A stretch of 64,000 bases of DNA from Amycolatopsis sp. NBC_00345 (GTDB taxonomy: Bacteria; Actinomycetota; Actinomycetes; Mycobacteriales; Pseudonocardiaceae). The notes under the pieces are model-generated. The model was given only the letters and a program-made list of their open reading frames with translations, had not been told where the DNA came from and ran no database searches. The stretch's first letter is position 1, and each line of letters opens with the position of its first letter. Below are positions 41,724 through 50,267 of this stretch, in pieces. The stretch lies in NCBI RefSeq assembly GCF_036116635.1, contig NZ_CP107995.1:1178001-1242000 (forward strand). Direction: 5' to 3'. The translations under genes and the position numbers were made by a program.

Positions 41724-43463
41724 GTGTCTCCCTTCACGCGTTCACGGTCGCGCCCCGCCGCCGAGCCGCCTGACACTGAGCTACCCGACACCGAGCTACC
41801 TGACGCCGAGTCGACCGACACTGAGCCGTCGGCTGCTGAGCCGCCCGTCCGCAGCCGGGCCCGGCGTGTGGCGGCCGTGGTGCTGACCGTCGCGGCCGGC
41901 CTGCTCGTGCTGTTCGGCCTGCTCGCGCCGATCACGCTGGGCGCGATGACGCCCACGGCGTTCCTGCGGCTGCCCGTCGAGGCGCTGGTGGTCGCCGGGC
42001 TCGCGGTGGTGCTGCCGCCGCGCTGGCGGCGGGTGCTGGCCGTGGTGGCCGGCGCCGGGCTGGGTGTGCTGACCGTGCTGAAGGTCGTCGACCTGGGCTT
42101 CGACGAGGTGCTGAGCCGGCCGTTCGACCCGGTCCTCGACTGGAGTTTCGTCAGCGCCGGCCTGGACTTCCTCGCCGGCGAGCTGGGCGGGCCGGGCTCG
42201 ATCGCGGCTGCGGCCGGGGTGGTGGCGGTGATCCTCGCGGTGGTCGTGTTCACCACACTGGCCGTGCTGCGCCTGACGCGGCTCGCGGCCGGGCGGCGCA
42301 CGGGGTCCACCCGCGTGATCGCCGTGCTCGGCGTGGTCTGGATCGCCTGCGCGGTGTCCGGAGTGGAGCTGGCGCCCGGTCAGCCCGTCGCGTCGCGCAG
42401 CGCCGCCAACCTCGCGTACGCCGACCTGCGGCAGGTGGGCACGGACTTGAACGACAGCCAGGAGTTCGCGGACGAGCTGGCCACCGACGCGTTCCGCGCC
42501 ACCCCCGGTGACCAGCTGCTCAACGGCCTGCGTGGCAAGGACGTGCTGCTCACCTTCGTGGAGAGTTACGGCCAGTTCGCGATCCAGGGCTCCGACATCG
42601 CCCCGGCGATCGACGCGCAGCTCGACGCCGGCACGGCCAGCCTGCGCTCGGCCGGGTTCTCCGCGCGCAGCGCGTTCCTCGACTCGTCCACCTTCGGCGG
42701 TGGCAGCTGGCTCGCGCACTCCACGGTGCAGTCGGGCACCTGGGTCGACAACCAGCAGCGATACAACGACCTCCTGGCGAGCGACCGGCTTTCGCTGACC
42801 CGCGCGTTCGGCCGGGCGGGCTGGAAAACGGTGCAGGACGTGCCCGCCCACACCCAGCCGTGGCCGGAGGGCCGGTACTACGGCTTCGGGCAGTACTACG
42901 ACGCGCACGGCGTCGGCTACCAGGGTCCGGGCTTCGCCTACGCGACGATGCCCGACCAGTACACGTTTTCCGCGCTGCAGCACAACGAGCTGGCGGCGAA
43001 GGACCGCCGCCCGGTGATGGCCGAGATCGACCTGGTGTCGAGCCACGCGCCGTGGTCGCCGCGTCCGTCCCTTGTGGACTGGAATCGGGTCGGCAACGGC
43101 TCGGTCTTCGCCCCGATGCCCGCCGCGGGGGAGGCCCCGGACTCGGTGTGGCGCGACCCGGACCGCATCCGCGCGGCGTACGGCGCGGCCATCCAGTACT
43201 CGCTCGACACACTCGTCTCATACCTGAAGACCTATGGCACCGAGAACACCGTCCTGATCTTCCTCGGCGACCACCAGCCCCCGGTCGTCACGCCGCCGGG
43301 CGTCTCGCACCAGGTGCCGGTCACGATCGTGGCGAAGGACCCGGCCGTCCTGGACCGCATCGGCTCCTGGCACTGGCAGGACGGCCTCCGCCCGGCCGCC
43401 ACCGCGCCGGTCTGGCGCATGGACACCTTCCGGGACCGGTTCCTGACGGCGTTCGCGAAGTAG
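41724..43463 (+). CDS. Membrane-anchored sulfatase/alkaline-phosphatase-superfamily protein
   Basis: A 579-residue protein. Residues 1-45 are a cytoplasmic tail with an acidic repeat (DTELPDTELPDAE). Four hydrophobic helices span about 48-215 and an extracellular catalytic domain follows (FVESYGQFAIQGSDIAPAIDAQL, SSHAPWSPRP, IFLGDHQPPV), as in LTA-synthase-like and sulfatase-like proteins. The nucleophile position is not certain. GTG 41724 has GGAAAGGA upstream. It may modify cell-surface lipid or polymer; the substrate is unknown. Confidence 0.8.
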   Translation: MSPFTRSRSRPAAEPPDTELPDTELPDAESTDTEPSAAEPPVRSRARRVAAVVLTVAAGLLVLFGLLAPITLGAMTPTAFLRLPVEALVVAGLAVVLPPRWRRVLAVVAGAGLGVLTVLKVVDLGFDEVLSRPFDPVLDWSFVSAGLDFLAGELGGPGSIAAAAGVVAVILAVVVFTTLAVLRLTRLAAGRRTGSTRVIAVLGVVWIACAVSGVELAPGQPVASRSAANLAYADLRQVGTDLNDSQEFADELATDAFRATPGDQLLNGLRGKDVLLTFVESYGQFAIQGSDIAPAIDAQLDAGTASLRSAGFSARSAFLDSSTFGGGSWLAHSTVQSGTWVDNQQRYNDLLASDRLSLTRAFGRAGWKTVQDVPAHTQPWPEGRYYGFGQYYDAHGVGYQGPGFAYATMPDQYTFSALQHNELAAKDRRPVMAEIDLVSSHAPWSPRPSLVDWNRVGNGSVFAPMPAAGEAPDSVWRDPDRIRAAYGAAIQYSLDTLVSYLKTYGTENTVLIFLGDHQPPVVTPPGVSHQVPVTIVAKDPAVLDRIGSWHWQDGLRPAATAPVWRMDTFRDRFLTAFAK

Positions 43464-43505
43464 CGTGCCGGTCCCGCGCGGGGCCACGGGATCGGGGAAG
43501 CTGTC

Positions 43506-44147
43506 GTGGTGAGCAGCGAGAGCGAGGCCCAGCCGGTGACTGACGGCCAAGGGGCGGGCTACCGCCGATCGGCCGGGTCGGCGCGGGGCGAGGCGCGGCG
43601 GCGAGAGTTGCTGGAGCGCGTGACGGACGACCTGGCCGTCAACGGGCTCGTCGACTTCTCGCTGCGGCGGGCCGCGCGTGCCGCGGGTGCCACGCACAAG
43701 GTGCTGCTCTACCACTTCGAGAGCGCGGAGGACCTGCTCGGCCAGGCCGTCTTCACGCTGCGCGAGCGGCGGATCGGCAACGCGATGGCGGCCATGGCCG
43801 AGGGGGCCGAGCGGCGCACGCTGGCCGAGCGGGTGCGCGTCGCGTGGCACACGTTGCGCGACGAGGACCCCGGGCTGCAGCGGGTGCTCGACCAGGCCAT
43901 CGGGCTTGCCATGTACGACCCCGCGCGGTACGGCGAGCTGGGCCACGGCGCGTCGGGCCAGTACCTGCCGCTGCTCGTCTCGTTCTGCCCCGAGCACTGG
44001 ACCGGGCCGCGCAAGCTGGAGGTGGCGCAGATGGTCCTCGCGACCCTGCGCGGGTTCACCGTGCACCGCGCCATCGGCGGCGATTCCGACGGCGCCGCGG
44101 CGGGGTTCGCGGCGCTCGTGCGCGCGCTCGACCACGAGGAGGCCTAA
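43506..44147 (+). CDS. TetR-family transcriptional regulator
   Basis: A 213-residue protein. HTH at about residues 35-80 (FSLRRAARAAGATHKVLLYHFESAEDLL). The C-terminal ligand domain is of the type common near hydrolases and transporters. It starts with GTG GTG; either could be used. An alpha/beta hydrolase gene follows 71 bases downstream on the same strand and may be its target. Confidence 0.87.
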   Translation: MVSSESEAQPVTDGQGAGYRRSAGSARGEARRRELLERVTDDLAVNGLVDFSLRRAARAAGATHKVLLYHFESAEDLLGQAVFTLRERRIGNAMAAMAEGAERRTLAERVRVAWHTLRDEDPGLQRVLDQAIGLAMYDPARYGELGHGASGQYLPLLVSFCPEHWTGPRKLEVAQMVLATLRGFTVHRAIGGDSDGAAAGFAALVRALDHEEA

Positions 44148-44218
44148 GCGCCGCACGATGGACAGTTTGCGAACCACGTGGTTCACTTCTCTCGGCGGGA
44201 CGAGTCCGGGAGGTCGGC

Positions 44219-45133
44219 ATGCAGCGTGAAAAGGTCAGGTTCGACAGTGGCGGGACGGAGTGCGCCGCCTGGCACTACCCGGGGACGAACGGCGCGTGCC
44301 TGGTCATGGCGGGCGGCTTCGCCGTGACCAAGGAGCCCGGCACGGACCTGTTCGCGAAACGGTTCCAGGACCAGGGATTCGGCGTGCTGGCCTTCGACTA
44401 CCGCCACCTCGGCGAGAGCGGCGGCACGCCTCGCCAGGTCGTGCGCGTGCGGGAGCAGCTGGCCGACTGGCACGCCGCGATCGGCTTCGCGCGGACGTTG
44501 CCGGAGGTCGACCCGGCGCGCGTGGGGATCTGGGCGTTCTCCGCGTCCGGCGGCCACGTTTTCCCGGTGGCCGCCCAGGATCCGCGGCTCGCGGCCGCGA
44601 TCGCGCAGACGCCGAACGCGGACGGCCCGGCCACCGCCCGCAACGCCGCGCGGTACCAGAAGCCGTTCGCGATGCTGCGGTTCACCGGACGCGGGATCCT
44701 CGACGCGCTCGGCAGCCTCGTCGGGCTCCGGCCGCGGCTGGTCGCGCTCGCCGGGCCGCCCGGCACCGTCGCGCTGCTCACCACGCCCGACTCGCTTGAC
44801 ACCGATCGCGCGCTGCACTCCGAGCGGTATCCGGACTGGCACCAGGCCGTGGCCGCCCGCTCGGCGCTACGGCTGACGCTCTACCGGCCCGGCCGTGCGG
44901 CGTCACGCGTGCGCTGCCCGCTGCTCGTGGTCGTCGCCGACCAGGACCGGTCGGCCCTCGCGGAGCCGGCCGCCACCGCTGTCCGCCGCGCGCCCCGGGG
45001 TGAGCTGGTGCGGGTGCCCGGCGGGCACTACGCGCCGTTCCTCGACGAGCACGAGCACGTCGTCGAGGCCGAGATTTCCTTTCTGCGCCAACACCTTCTG
45101 ACGCCCGCGCGGACGGGGACGCCCCCGGCCTGA
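44219..45133 (+). CDS. Alpha/beta hydrolase
   Basis: A 304-residue hydrolase of the dienelactone-hydrolase/xaa-pro-peptidase-like group. The nucleophile elbow is AFSASGGH (Ser after Phe-Ser-Ala; the first glycine is replaced by Ala), the oxyanion region is MAGGFAV, the acid is in VVADQDRSA and the His in PGGHYAPF. The ATG at 44219 has GGGAGG upstream. Substrate unknown; likely cytosolic ester or lactone cleavage. Confidence 0.85.
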   Translation: MQREKVRFDSGGTECAAWHYPGTNGACLVMAGGFAVTKEPGTDLFAKRFQDQGFGVLAFDYRHLGESGGTPRQVVRVREQLADWHAAIGFARTLPEVDPARVGIWAFSASGGHVFPVAAQDPRLAAAIAQTPNADGPATARNAARYQKPFAMLRFTGRGILDALGSLVGLRPRLVALAGPPGTVALLTTPDSLDTDRALHSERYPDWHQAVAARSALRLTLYRPGRAASRVRCPLLVVVADQDRSALAEPAATAVRRAPRGELVRVPGGHYAPFLDEHEHVVEAEISFLRQHLLTPARTGTPPA

Positions 45134-45142
45134 CCCGGCCGC

Positions 45143-45763
45143 TCAGCGTTCCAGCGGGACCGCCGTCGCGGCGGCGAAACGGGGTGACTCCGCCTCGTCG
45201 AGCATGGCCGCGGCGACGGTCGCGCGGCTGACCCGCGCGGGGAAGAGCCGTTTCGGGACGTCGCCGAGGCCGACGGTGCGGCGGGTGCCGCTCACCGGCC
45301 CGGCCGACAGCGGGCCGGCGTGGAACACGGTGCCGCCCGCGGCCAGTATCGCGGTGTCGGCGCCGACCTTGTCGGGGATTTCCTTGCGCAGGACCAGCTT
45401 CAGCAACGTCCGGGTCACCGGGCCCGCGGCGGCGGCCGACGCGCCGGTGCCGAAGGCGCCGAGCCACAGCACCCGGCCGGGCCGGGCGTCCAGCACCGCC
45501 CGCGCGCCCGCCGTCAGCGTGCCCGGCGGGTCTCCGGCCGCGACGCCGAGGCCGGACAGCACCACCGGGGCGTCCCGCAGGGCCCGGGCGACGGACTCCG
45601 GATCGTGCACGTCGGCGGCCACCCGGCGCAGCCGTCCGGAACCCGTGACCTCGATGCGCTCGGGCCGCCGCGCGACGGCCGTCACGGTGTGCCCGCGGGC
45701 CAGTGCCTGGCGGGTCAATTCCAGCCCGGTGCCGCCCGAGGCGGCGAGAATCGTCAGTTCCAC
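45143..45763 (-). CDS. NAD(P)H-binding protein (atypical SDR)
   Basis: A 206-residue Rossmann protein with the NmrA/YwnB-like opening LAASGGTGLELTRQALARGHTV and ARRPERI for the cofactor ribose. It lacks the SDR Tyr-Lys pair and may act as a reductase or regulator. GTG 45763 lies 5 bases after the stop of the upstream inositol-phosphatase-like gene. Confidence 0.82.
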   Translation of the reverse strand: MELTILAASGGTGLELTRQALARGHTVTAVARRPERIEVTGSGRLRRVAADVHDPESVARALRDAPVVLSGLGVAAGDPPGTLTAGARAVLDARPGRVLWLGAFGTGASAAAAGPVTRTLLKLVLRKEIPDKVGADTAILAAGGTVFHAGPLSAGPVSGTRRTVGLGDVPKRLFPARVSRATVAAAMLDEAESPRFAAATAVPLER

Positions 45764-45768
45764 CGCGA

Positions 45769-46548
45769 TCAGTCCACAGTAGACAGGACGGTGACCGCGG
45801 CCTCGTGCAGCGCGGGCGCCGCGACGAGCACGTCCGGGCTGCCGGGACGCCACGGCGAGCCGTCGATCCGGGTCGCGATGCCACCCGCCTCGGTGGCCAG
45901 CAGCATCCCCGCCGCGGTCCCGGACAGCACCGGTCCGTACTGCCAGAACACGTCGTTCTGCCCGTTCGCGAGCAGCAGCATCGGGAACGTCGACGGCACG
46001 GACATCCGGACCGCCAGCGCGCGGCCCAGCATGGCCGTCACCGACTCGCCGATCCGGCGGTACGTGCCCGCCTGCCCCGGCTCGGCCTGCCCGGTGGTGA
46101 CGATCGCCGCGTCGAGGTCCCGCTTCGCGGAGACGTGCAGCCTTACTCCGTCACGCCAGGCGCCCTCGCCGTGCGCGGCGGTGTAGGTGAGGTCGCCGAT
46201 CGGCTGGTGCACAACGGCCAGCACGGGCGCCCCGTCACGCAGCAAGGTCACGCTGACCGCCCACTCGGCCAGGCCGTGCACGTGGTTGACGTTGCCCTCC
46301 ACCGCGTCGACCGCCCACCACTCGCCGGGTGGCAGCCCGGTCGTCTCCTGGTCCTCTTCGACCCAGCCGGCGCCGGGCCGCGCGGCCGCGAGTTCGGCGC
46401 GCAGGCCGTCGAGGGCCACGGTGTCGTTGCGGCGGACCGCGGTGTACATGTCGGCGCGGCCGGCCGGGCGCGCGTCGGGGGAGTGGACGGCGAGCAGCCG
46501 GGCGCCCGCTTTCTTGGCGGCTTCGGTGACGGTGGTGGACAGGGTCAT
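45769..46548 (-). CDS. Inositol monophosphatase-family protein
   Basis: A 259-residue sugar-phosphatase fold. The family metal motif is altered: WAVDAVEGNVNHVHG stands where classical IMPases have WxxDPIDGTxNF, so the second Asp is Glu. The EE pair is in WVEEDQE and the C-terminal motif is changed (GPVLSGTAAG). It may still bind metal. The ATG at 46548 is supported by a GGAGG-like site. It is divergent from a LysR gene, its probable regulator. Confidence 0.82.
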   Translation of the reverse strand: MTLSTTVTEAAKKAGARLLAVHSPDARPAGRADMYTAVRRNDTVALDGLRAELAAARPGAGWVEEDQETTGLPPGEWWAVDAVEGNVNHVHGLAEWAVSVTLLRDGAPVLAVVHQPIGDLTYTAAHGEGAWRDGVRLHVSAKRDLDAAIVTTGQAEPGQAGTYRRIGESVTAMLGRALAVRMSVPSTFPMLLLANGQNDVFWQYGPVLSGTAAGMLLATEAGGIATRIDGSPWRPGSPDVLVAAPALHEAAVTVLSTVD

Positions 46549-46645
46549 GGGGTGCCTCCAGGGTTTCGGTGATCTCCTGCCCCCGACGCTAGGTCGGTCC
46601 ACTCATGACTTCCAGTGCAATCTCGGCAACTCAACAGTTACCCTC

Positions 46646-47566
46646 GTGCAGGTGGACCTCAACCTGCTCGTCGCCCTCGACGCCCTGCTCGAAGAGAACA
46701 GCGTCGCCGCGGCGGCCGACCGGCTCCGGCTCTCCGCCCCGGCGATGAGCCGCACCCTGGCCCGGATCCGGCGGGCGACCGGCGACGACATCCTGGTCCG
46801 CACCGGCCGCACGATGAGCCCGACGCCGCGCGCGCTCGAACTGCGCGACGAGGCGCACGAGCTGGTCCGCCGCGCCGCCGCCGTGCTCACCCCCGCGCGG
46901 GAGCTGGACCTGGACGGGCTCGAGCGCGTGTTCACCGTGCGTGGGCACGACGCGCTGGTCGACGCGCTGGCCCCGTTGCTGGTCGGCGCGATCGCCGCCG
47001 TGGCCCCGCGGGCCGGGCTGCGGCTGCTGGCCGAGACGTCGGCCGACAGCACCGATCTCGCGCGCGGCCACGTCGACCTGGAGGTGGGCGCGACCCGGCC
47101 GGAGCGGCCCGAGATCGCGGCCGAGACGATCGGGTCCGACCGGGTGGTGGCCGTCGTCCGGCGCGGTCACCCACTCGCCGGCGGCGACCTCACGCCGGAG
47201 CGCTTCGCCGCCGCCGTGCACGTGTCGGTTTCGCGCCGCGGCCGCCGCCACGGCGCGATCGACGAGGCGCTGACCGGGCTCGGGCTGAGCCGCCGGGTGA
47301 TCGCGTCCCTGCCCACCAGCGCGGCCGCGCTGGACCTCGCGGCGGGCAGCGACGTGGTCGCCGTGGTCGCCGAACGCGTCTGCCGTCCTTTGTGGACGAA
47401 ACGGGACCTGGTGGTCCGGGTGCTGCCGTTCACCCTGCCGGCGGTGCCGGTGGTGCTCGCCTGGCACCACCGGCACGACAGCGACCCGGCCCACGCCTGG
47501 CTCCGCGACGAGGTCCGGCGCGCGCTGGAAACCGTGGTCGCGCCGGACGGCGGGCTCACGCCGTGA
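46646..47566 (+). CDS. LysR-family transcriptional regulator
   Basis: A 306-residue LysR protein. HTH: VDLNLLVALDALLEENSVAAAADRLRLSAPAMSRTLARIR. The effector domain begins at about residue 90. GTG 46646 or GTG 46652 may be used. It is divergent from the phosphatase-NAD-binding operon and its end overlaps the convergent MFS gene by 11 bases. Confidence 0.9.
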   Translation: MQVDLNLLVALDALLEENSVAAAADRLRLSAPAMSRTLARIRRATGDDILVRTGRTMSPTPRALELRDEAHELVRRAAAVLTPARELDLDGLERVFTVRGHDALVDALAPLLVGAIAAVAPRAGLRLLAETSADSTDLARGHVDLEVGATRPERPEIAAETIGSDRVVAVVRRGHPLAGGDLTPERFAAAVHVSVSRRGRRHGAIDEALTGLGLSRRVIASLPTSAAALDLAAGSDVVAVVAERVCRPLWTKRDLVVRVLPFTLPAVPVVLAWHHRHDSDPAHAWLRDEVRRALETVVAPDGGLTP

Positions 47567-48731
47567 CGAGCCGGTCCTCGCGGGCGGCGGCGCGGCGGTC
47601 CGACCGGCCGGACAGCAGCGCCAGGCCGAGCGCGAGCACCGTCATCACGGCGCCGACCCAGTTGGTCGACGCGTAGCCGTAGCCGGCCGTGATCACCACG
47701 CCGCCCAGCCACGCGGCGAGCGCGTTGCCGAGGTTGAACGCGCCGATGTTCACCGCCGACGCGACGGTCGGGGCCGCCTCGGCGCTCGCCAGCATCCGCA
47801 TCTGCAGCGGGGGCACCGTCGCGAAACCGAAGCCGCCCAACAGGAACAGCGTGACGATGGCGGGCACGGCGGCGTGCGCGGTGAAGGCGAACACGGCCAG
47901 CACCACGGCGAGCGCGGCCAGCACCGTGTACAGCGTCGGCATCAGCGCGCGGTCGGCGAACCGGCCGCCGAGCAGGTTGCCCAGCACCAGCCCGACGCCG
48001 AAGAGCACCAGCAGCCAGCTGACCGCGCCCGCGGGCAGCCCGGCGACCTCGGTCATCATCGGCGCGATGTAGGTGAAGGACGCGAACACCCCGCCGAAGC
48101 CGAGCACCGTCGTCCCGATCGCCAGCCACACGCGCGGGTGGCGGAACACGGCGAACTCGGCGCCGATGCGGGCGTTCACGGGCCGCGCGGTGTCCGGCAC
48201 GAGCGCGGCCACGCCGAGCAGGCCGAGCACCCCGAGCCCGGCGACGACCCAGAACGTCGCGCGCCAGCCGAGGTCCTGGCCGATGAACGTGCCCATCGGC
48301 ACCCCGAGCACGTTGGCCAGCGTCAGCCCGGTGAACATCAGCGCGATGGCGCTGGCCTTCTTCTCGGGCTTGACCAGGTCGGCGGCCACCACGGAGCCGA
48401 CGCCGAAGAACGCGCCGTGCGTGAGCGCCGCGACGATCCGGCCGGCCATCAGCAGGCCGTAGCCCGGGGCCAGCGCGGACAGCACGTTGCCGGCGATGAA
48501 CAGGGCCATCAGCAGCAGGAGCAGGTGCTTGCGGCGCATGCGCGTGCCGAGCGCGGTCATCGGCAGCGCGCCGGCCGCCACGCTCAGCGCGTACCCGGTG
48601 ATGAGCCAGCCCGCCGCGGGGATGGACACCCCGAATTCGACGGCGACCTCGGGGAGCAGCCCCGCGATCACGAACTCCGTGGTGCCGATGCCGAACGCGC
48701 CGATGGCCAGCGCGAGCAGAGCGAGCGGCAT
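47556..48731 (-). CDS. DHA1-family MFS transporter (AraJ-like)
   Basis: A 391-residue 12-helix transporter. The helix 1 signature GAFGIGTTEFVIAGLLPEVA is typical of AraJ/YdhP-type exporters, and a motif-C-like GLTLANVLGVPMGTFIG is present. Divergent from a MarR gene with a palindrome between them, so probably ligand-inducible export. Confidence 0.92.
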   Translation of the reverse strand: MPLALLALAIGAFGIGTTEFVIAGLLPEVAVEFGVSIPAAGWLITGYALSVAAGALPMTALGTRMRRKHLLLLLMALFIAGNVLSALAPGYGLLMAGRIVAALTHGAFFGVGSVVAADLVKPEKKASAIALMFTGLTLANVLGVPMGTFIGQDLGWRATFWVVAGLGVLGLLGVAALVPDTARPVNARIGAEFAVFRHPRVWLAIGTTVLGFGGVFASFTYIAPMMTEVAGLPAGAVSWLLVLFGVGLVLGNLLGGRFADRALMPTLYTVLAALAVVLAVFAFTAHAAVPAIVTLFLLGGFGFATVPPLQMRMLASAEAAPTVASAVNIGAFNLGNALAAWLGGVVITAGYGYASTNWVGAVMTVLALGLALLSGRSDRRAAAREDRLVTA

Positions 48732-48799
48732 GGTGCTTCCTCCTGAGTGGTGGTGAGCGTTAGCTGTGCGTGCGAGAACTACCGTCGCTTACAATAGTT

Positions 48800-48818
48800 G
48801 CATACGCCGTATATATGC
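48800..48818. promoter_or_regulatory. MarR operator candidate
   Basis: GCATA and TATGC arms enclose a TACG-C-CGTA core. It is the AT-richest part of the 170-base gap between the divergent MFS and marR genes. Confidence 0.6.
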
Positions 48819-48901
48819 CAGAGCTGACTACGGGTGTGATCAGCTAGACTCGGGGGTGGCCGGACCGGCGGTGCCCGGCCGGCGCCGAAGGAGGTCAGGC
48901 C

Positions 48902-49354
48902 ATGTCGTTGTCCGACGACGCCGAGGAAGCCCGCGCCCAGGGCTGGCGCACGCTGGCGGCCCTGCACGCGCGGCTGGAGACCCGCATCGAGCGCGGCCTG
49001 CAGGCGGGGCACAAGCTGGGCGTGAGCGAGTACAGCGTGCTCGACCTGCTCAGCCGCCAGGACGGCTGGCACATGCGGATGCAGCAGCTCGCGCGCGCCG
49101 TCGTGCTCAGCCAGAGCGCGACCACCCGCCTGGTCGCCCGGCTGGAGAAGCAGGGCTACCTCGCCCGTTACCTGTGCGAAGACGACCGCCGCGGCATCTA
49201 CACCGAGGTCACCGACGCCGGCCGCGCGCTGCTGGCCGAGGCCCGGCCCACGCACGACACGGCGTTGCGCGAGGCGCTGGAAGAGGCCGCCGAGATGCCG
49301 GAGCTGCAGCCCTTGGTCGAGGCCGTGAACCAGCAGGCGCTGGCCCGCGGCTGA
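48902..49354 (+). CDS. MarR-family transcriptional regulator
   Basis: A 150-residue winged-helix protein. Recognition region: MQQLARAVVLSQSATTRLVARLEKQGYLARYLCEDDRRG. A Cys (LCEDDRR) sits in the wing, where MarR/OhrR-type sensors may be oxidised, though this is speculative. It has AAGGAGG upstream. It probably controls the divergent MFS exporter. Confidence 0.92.
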   Translation: MSLSDDAEEARAQGWRTLAALHARLETRIERGLQAGHKLGVSEYSVLDLLSRQDGWHMRMQQLARAVVLSQSATTRLVARLEKQGYLARYLCEDDRRGIYTEVTDAGRALLAEARPTHDTALREALEEAAEMPELQPLVEAVNQQALARG

Positions 49355-49457
49355 GGGGTCCCCGTGGTTGTCCCGTGGCGAAATCTTGCGGGCCGACCAC
49401 GGGGACACGGGCTCGCCGGGCTGCCACGCTGGTGCCCCCGGCGAAAGGACGTCGCTC

Positions 49458-50267
49458 ATGCGCTCAGCGAAGAAGCTGCTCGCGGTGGTCGCGGCTGTGC
49501 TCGTGGTGCTCGGCTCGGCGACCGGCCCGGCCGGCGCCGAAAGTGTGAAAAAAGGCGTCAGCGCGGCGAATTTCGACGGCGTGACGGACGCGCTGTCGGA
49601 CGTGCGGGCCGGCTGGTTCTACACCTGGGCGTCGGACCCGCAGGGCATCAGCGCGCCGCCGGGCGCGGAGTTCGTCCCGATGATCTGGGGCCAGGGCTCG
49701 GTGACCGACGACCAGCTCGCCGCGGCCAAGGCGAACGGCACGACGCTGCTCGGGTTCAACGAGCCGGACCTCGACGGCCAGGCGAAGATGTCCGTGGACA
49801 CCGCCCTTGACCTGTGGCCGCAGCTGGAGGGCACCGGGCTGCGGCTCGGCGCGCCCGCGGTGGCGTTCGGCGGCGACGTGGCGGGCGGCTGGCTCGACCA
49901 GTTCATGAGCGGGGCGCAGGCGCGCGGCTACCGCGTCGACTTCATCCCGCTGCACTGGTACGGCGGGGACTTCTCCGCCGCGGCGACCGGGGAGCTGCAG
50001 TCCTACATCGAGGCCGTGCACAACCGTTACCAGCTCCCGATCTGGGTGACCGAGTACGCGCTGACCGACTTCTCCGTGTCGCCTCCGAGGTACCCGTCTT
50101 CGGCCGAGCAGGCCGACTTCGCGGCCCAGTCGGCCGCGATGCTGCAGGGCCTGTCCTATGTGGAGCGTTACGCCTGGTTCTCCTTGTCCACCAATACAAC
50201 CCCGACCGGCCTGTACGACGGCACCACGCCGAACGACACGGGGGTGGCCTACCGCGACGCGGGGTAG
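49458..50267 (+). CDS. Secreted GH128-like (Asl1-type) glycosyl hydrolase
   Basis: A 269-residue exported protein. A signal peptide (KKLLAVVAAVLVVLGSATGPAGA) is followed by a TIM-barrel with the two Glu-containing motifs LLGFNEPDL and WVTEYALTD, as in GH128 beta-1,3-glucanases. A family motif PLHWYGGD is also present. It may attack fungal or plant beta-1,3-glucan. The 3' end overlaps the convergent monooxygenase by 19 bases. Confidence 0.87.
   Translation: MRSAKKLLAVVAAVLVVLGSATGPAGAESVKKGVSAANFDGVTDALSDVRAGWFYTWASDPQGISAPPGAEFVPMIWGQGSVTDDQLAAAKANGTTLLGFNEPDLDGQAKMSVDTALDLWPQLEGTGLRLGAPAVAFGGDVAGGWLDQFMSGAQARGYRVDFIPLHWYGGDFSAAATGELQSYIEAVHNRYQLPIWVTEYALTDFSVSPPRYPSSAEQADFAAQSAAMLQGLSYVERYAWFSLSTNTTPTGLYDGTTPNDTGVAYRDAG

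Noticed and set aside
41770..41830. The 15-bp repeat in the sulfatase-like gene as a mobile or regulatory repeat
   Set aside because: It encodes a short in-frame DTELP-type acidic repeat in a disordered tail, a common feature of actinobacterial membrane proteins.
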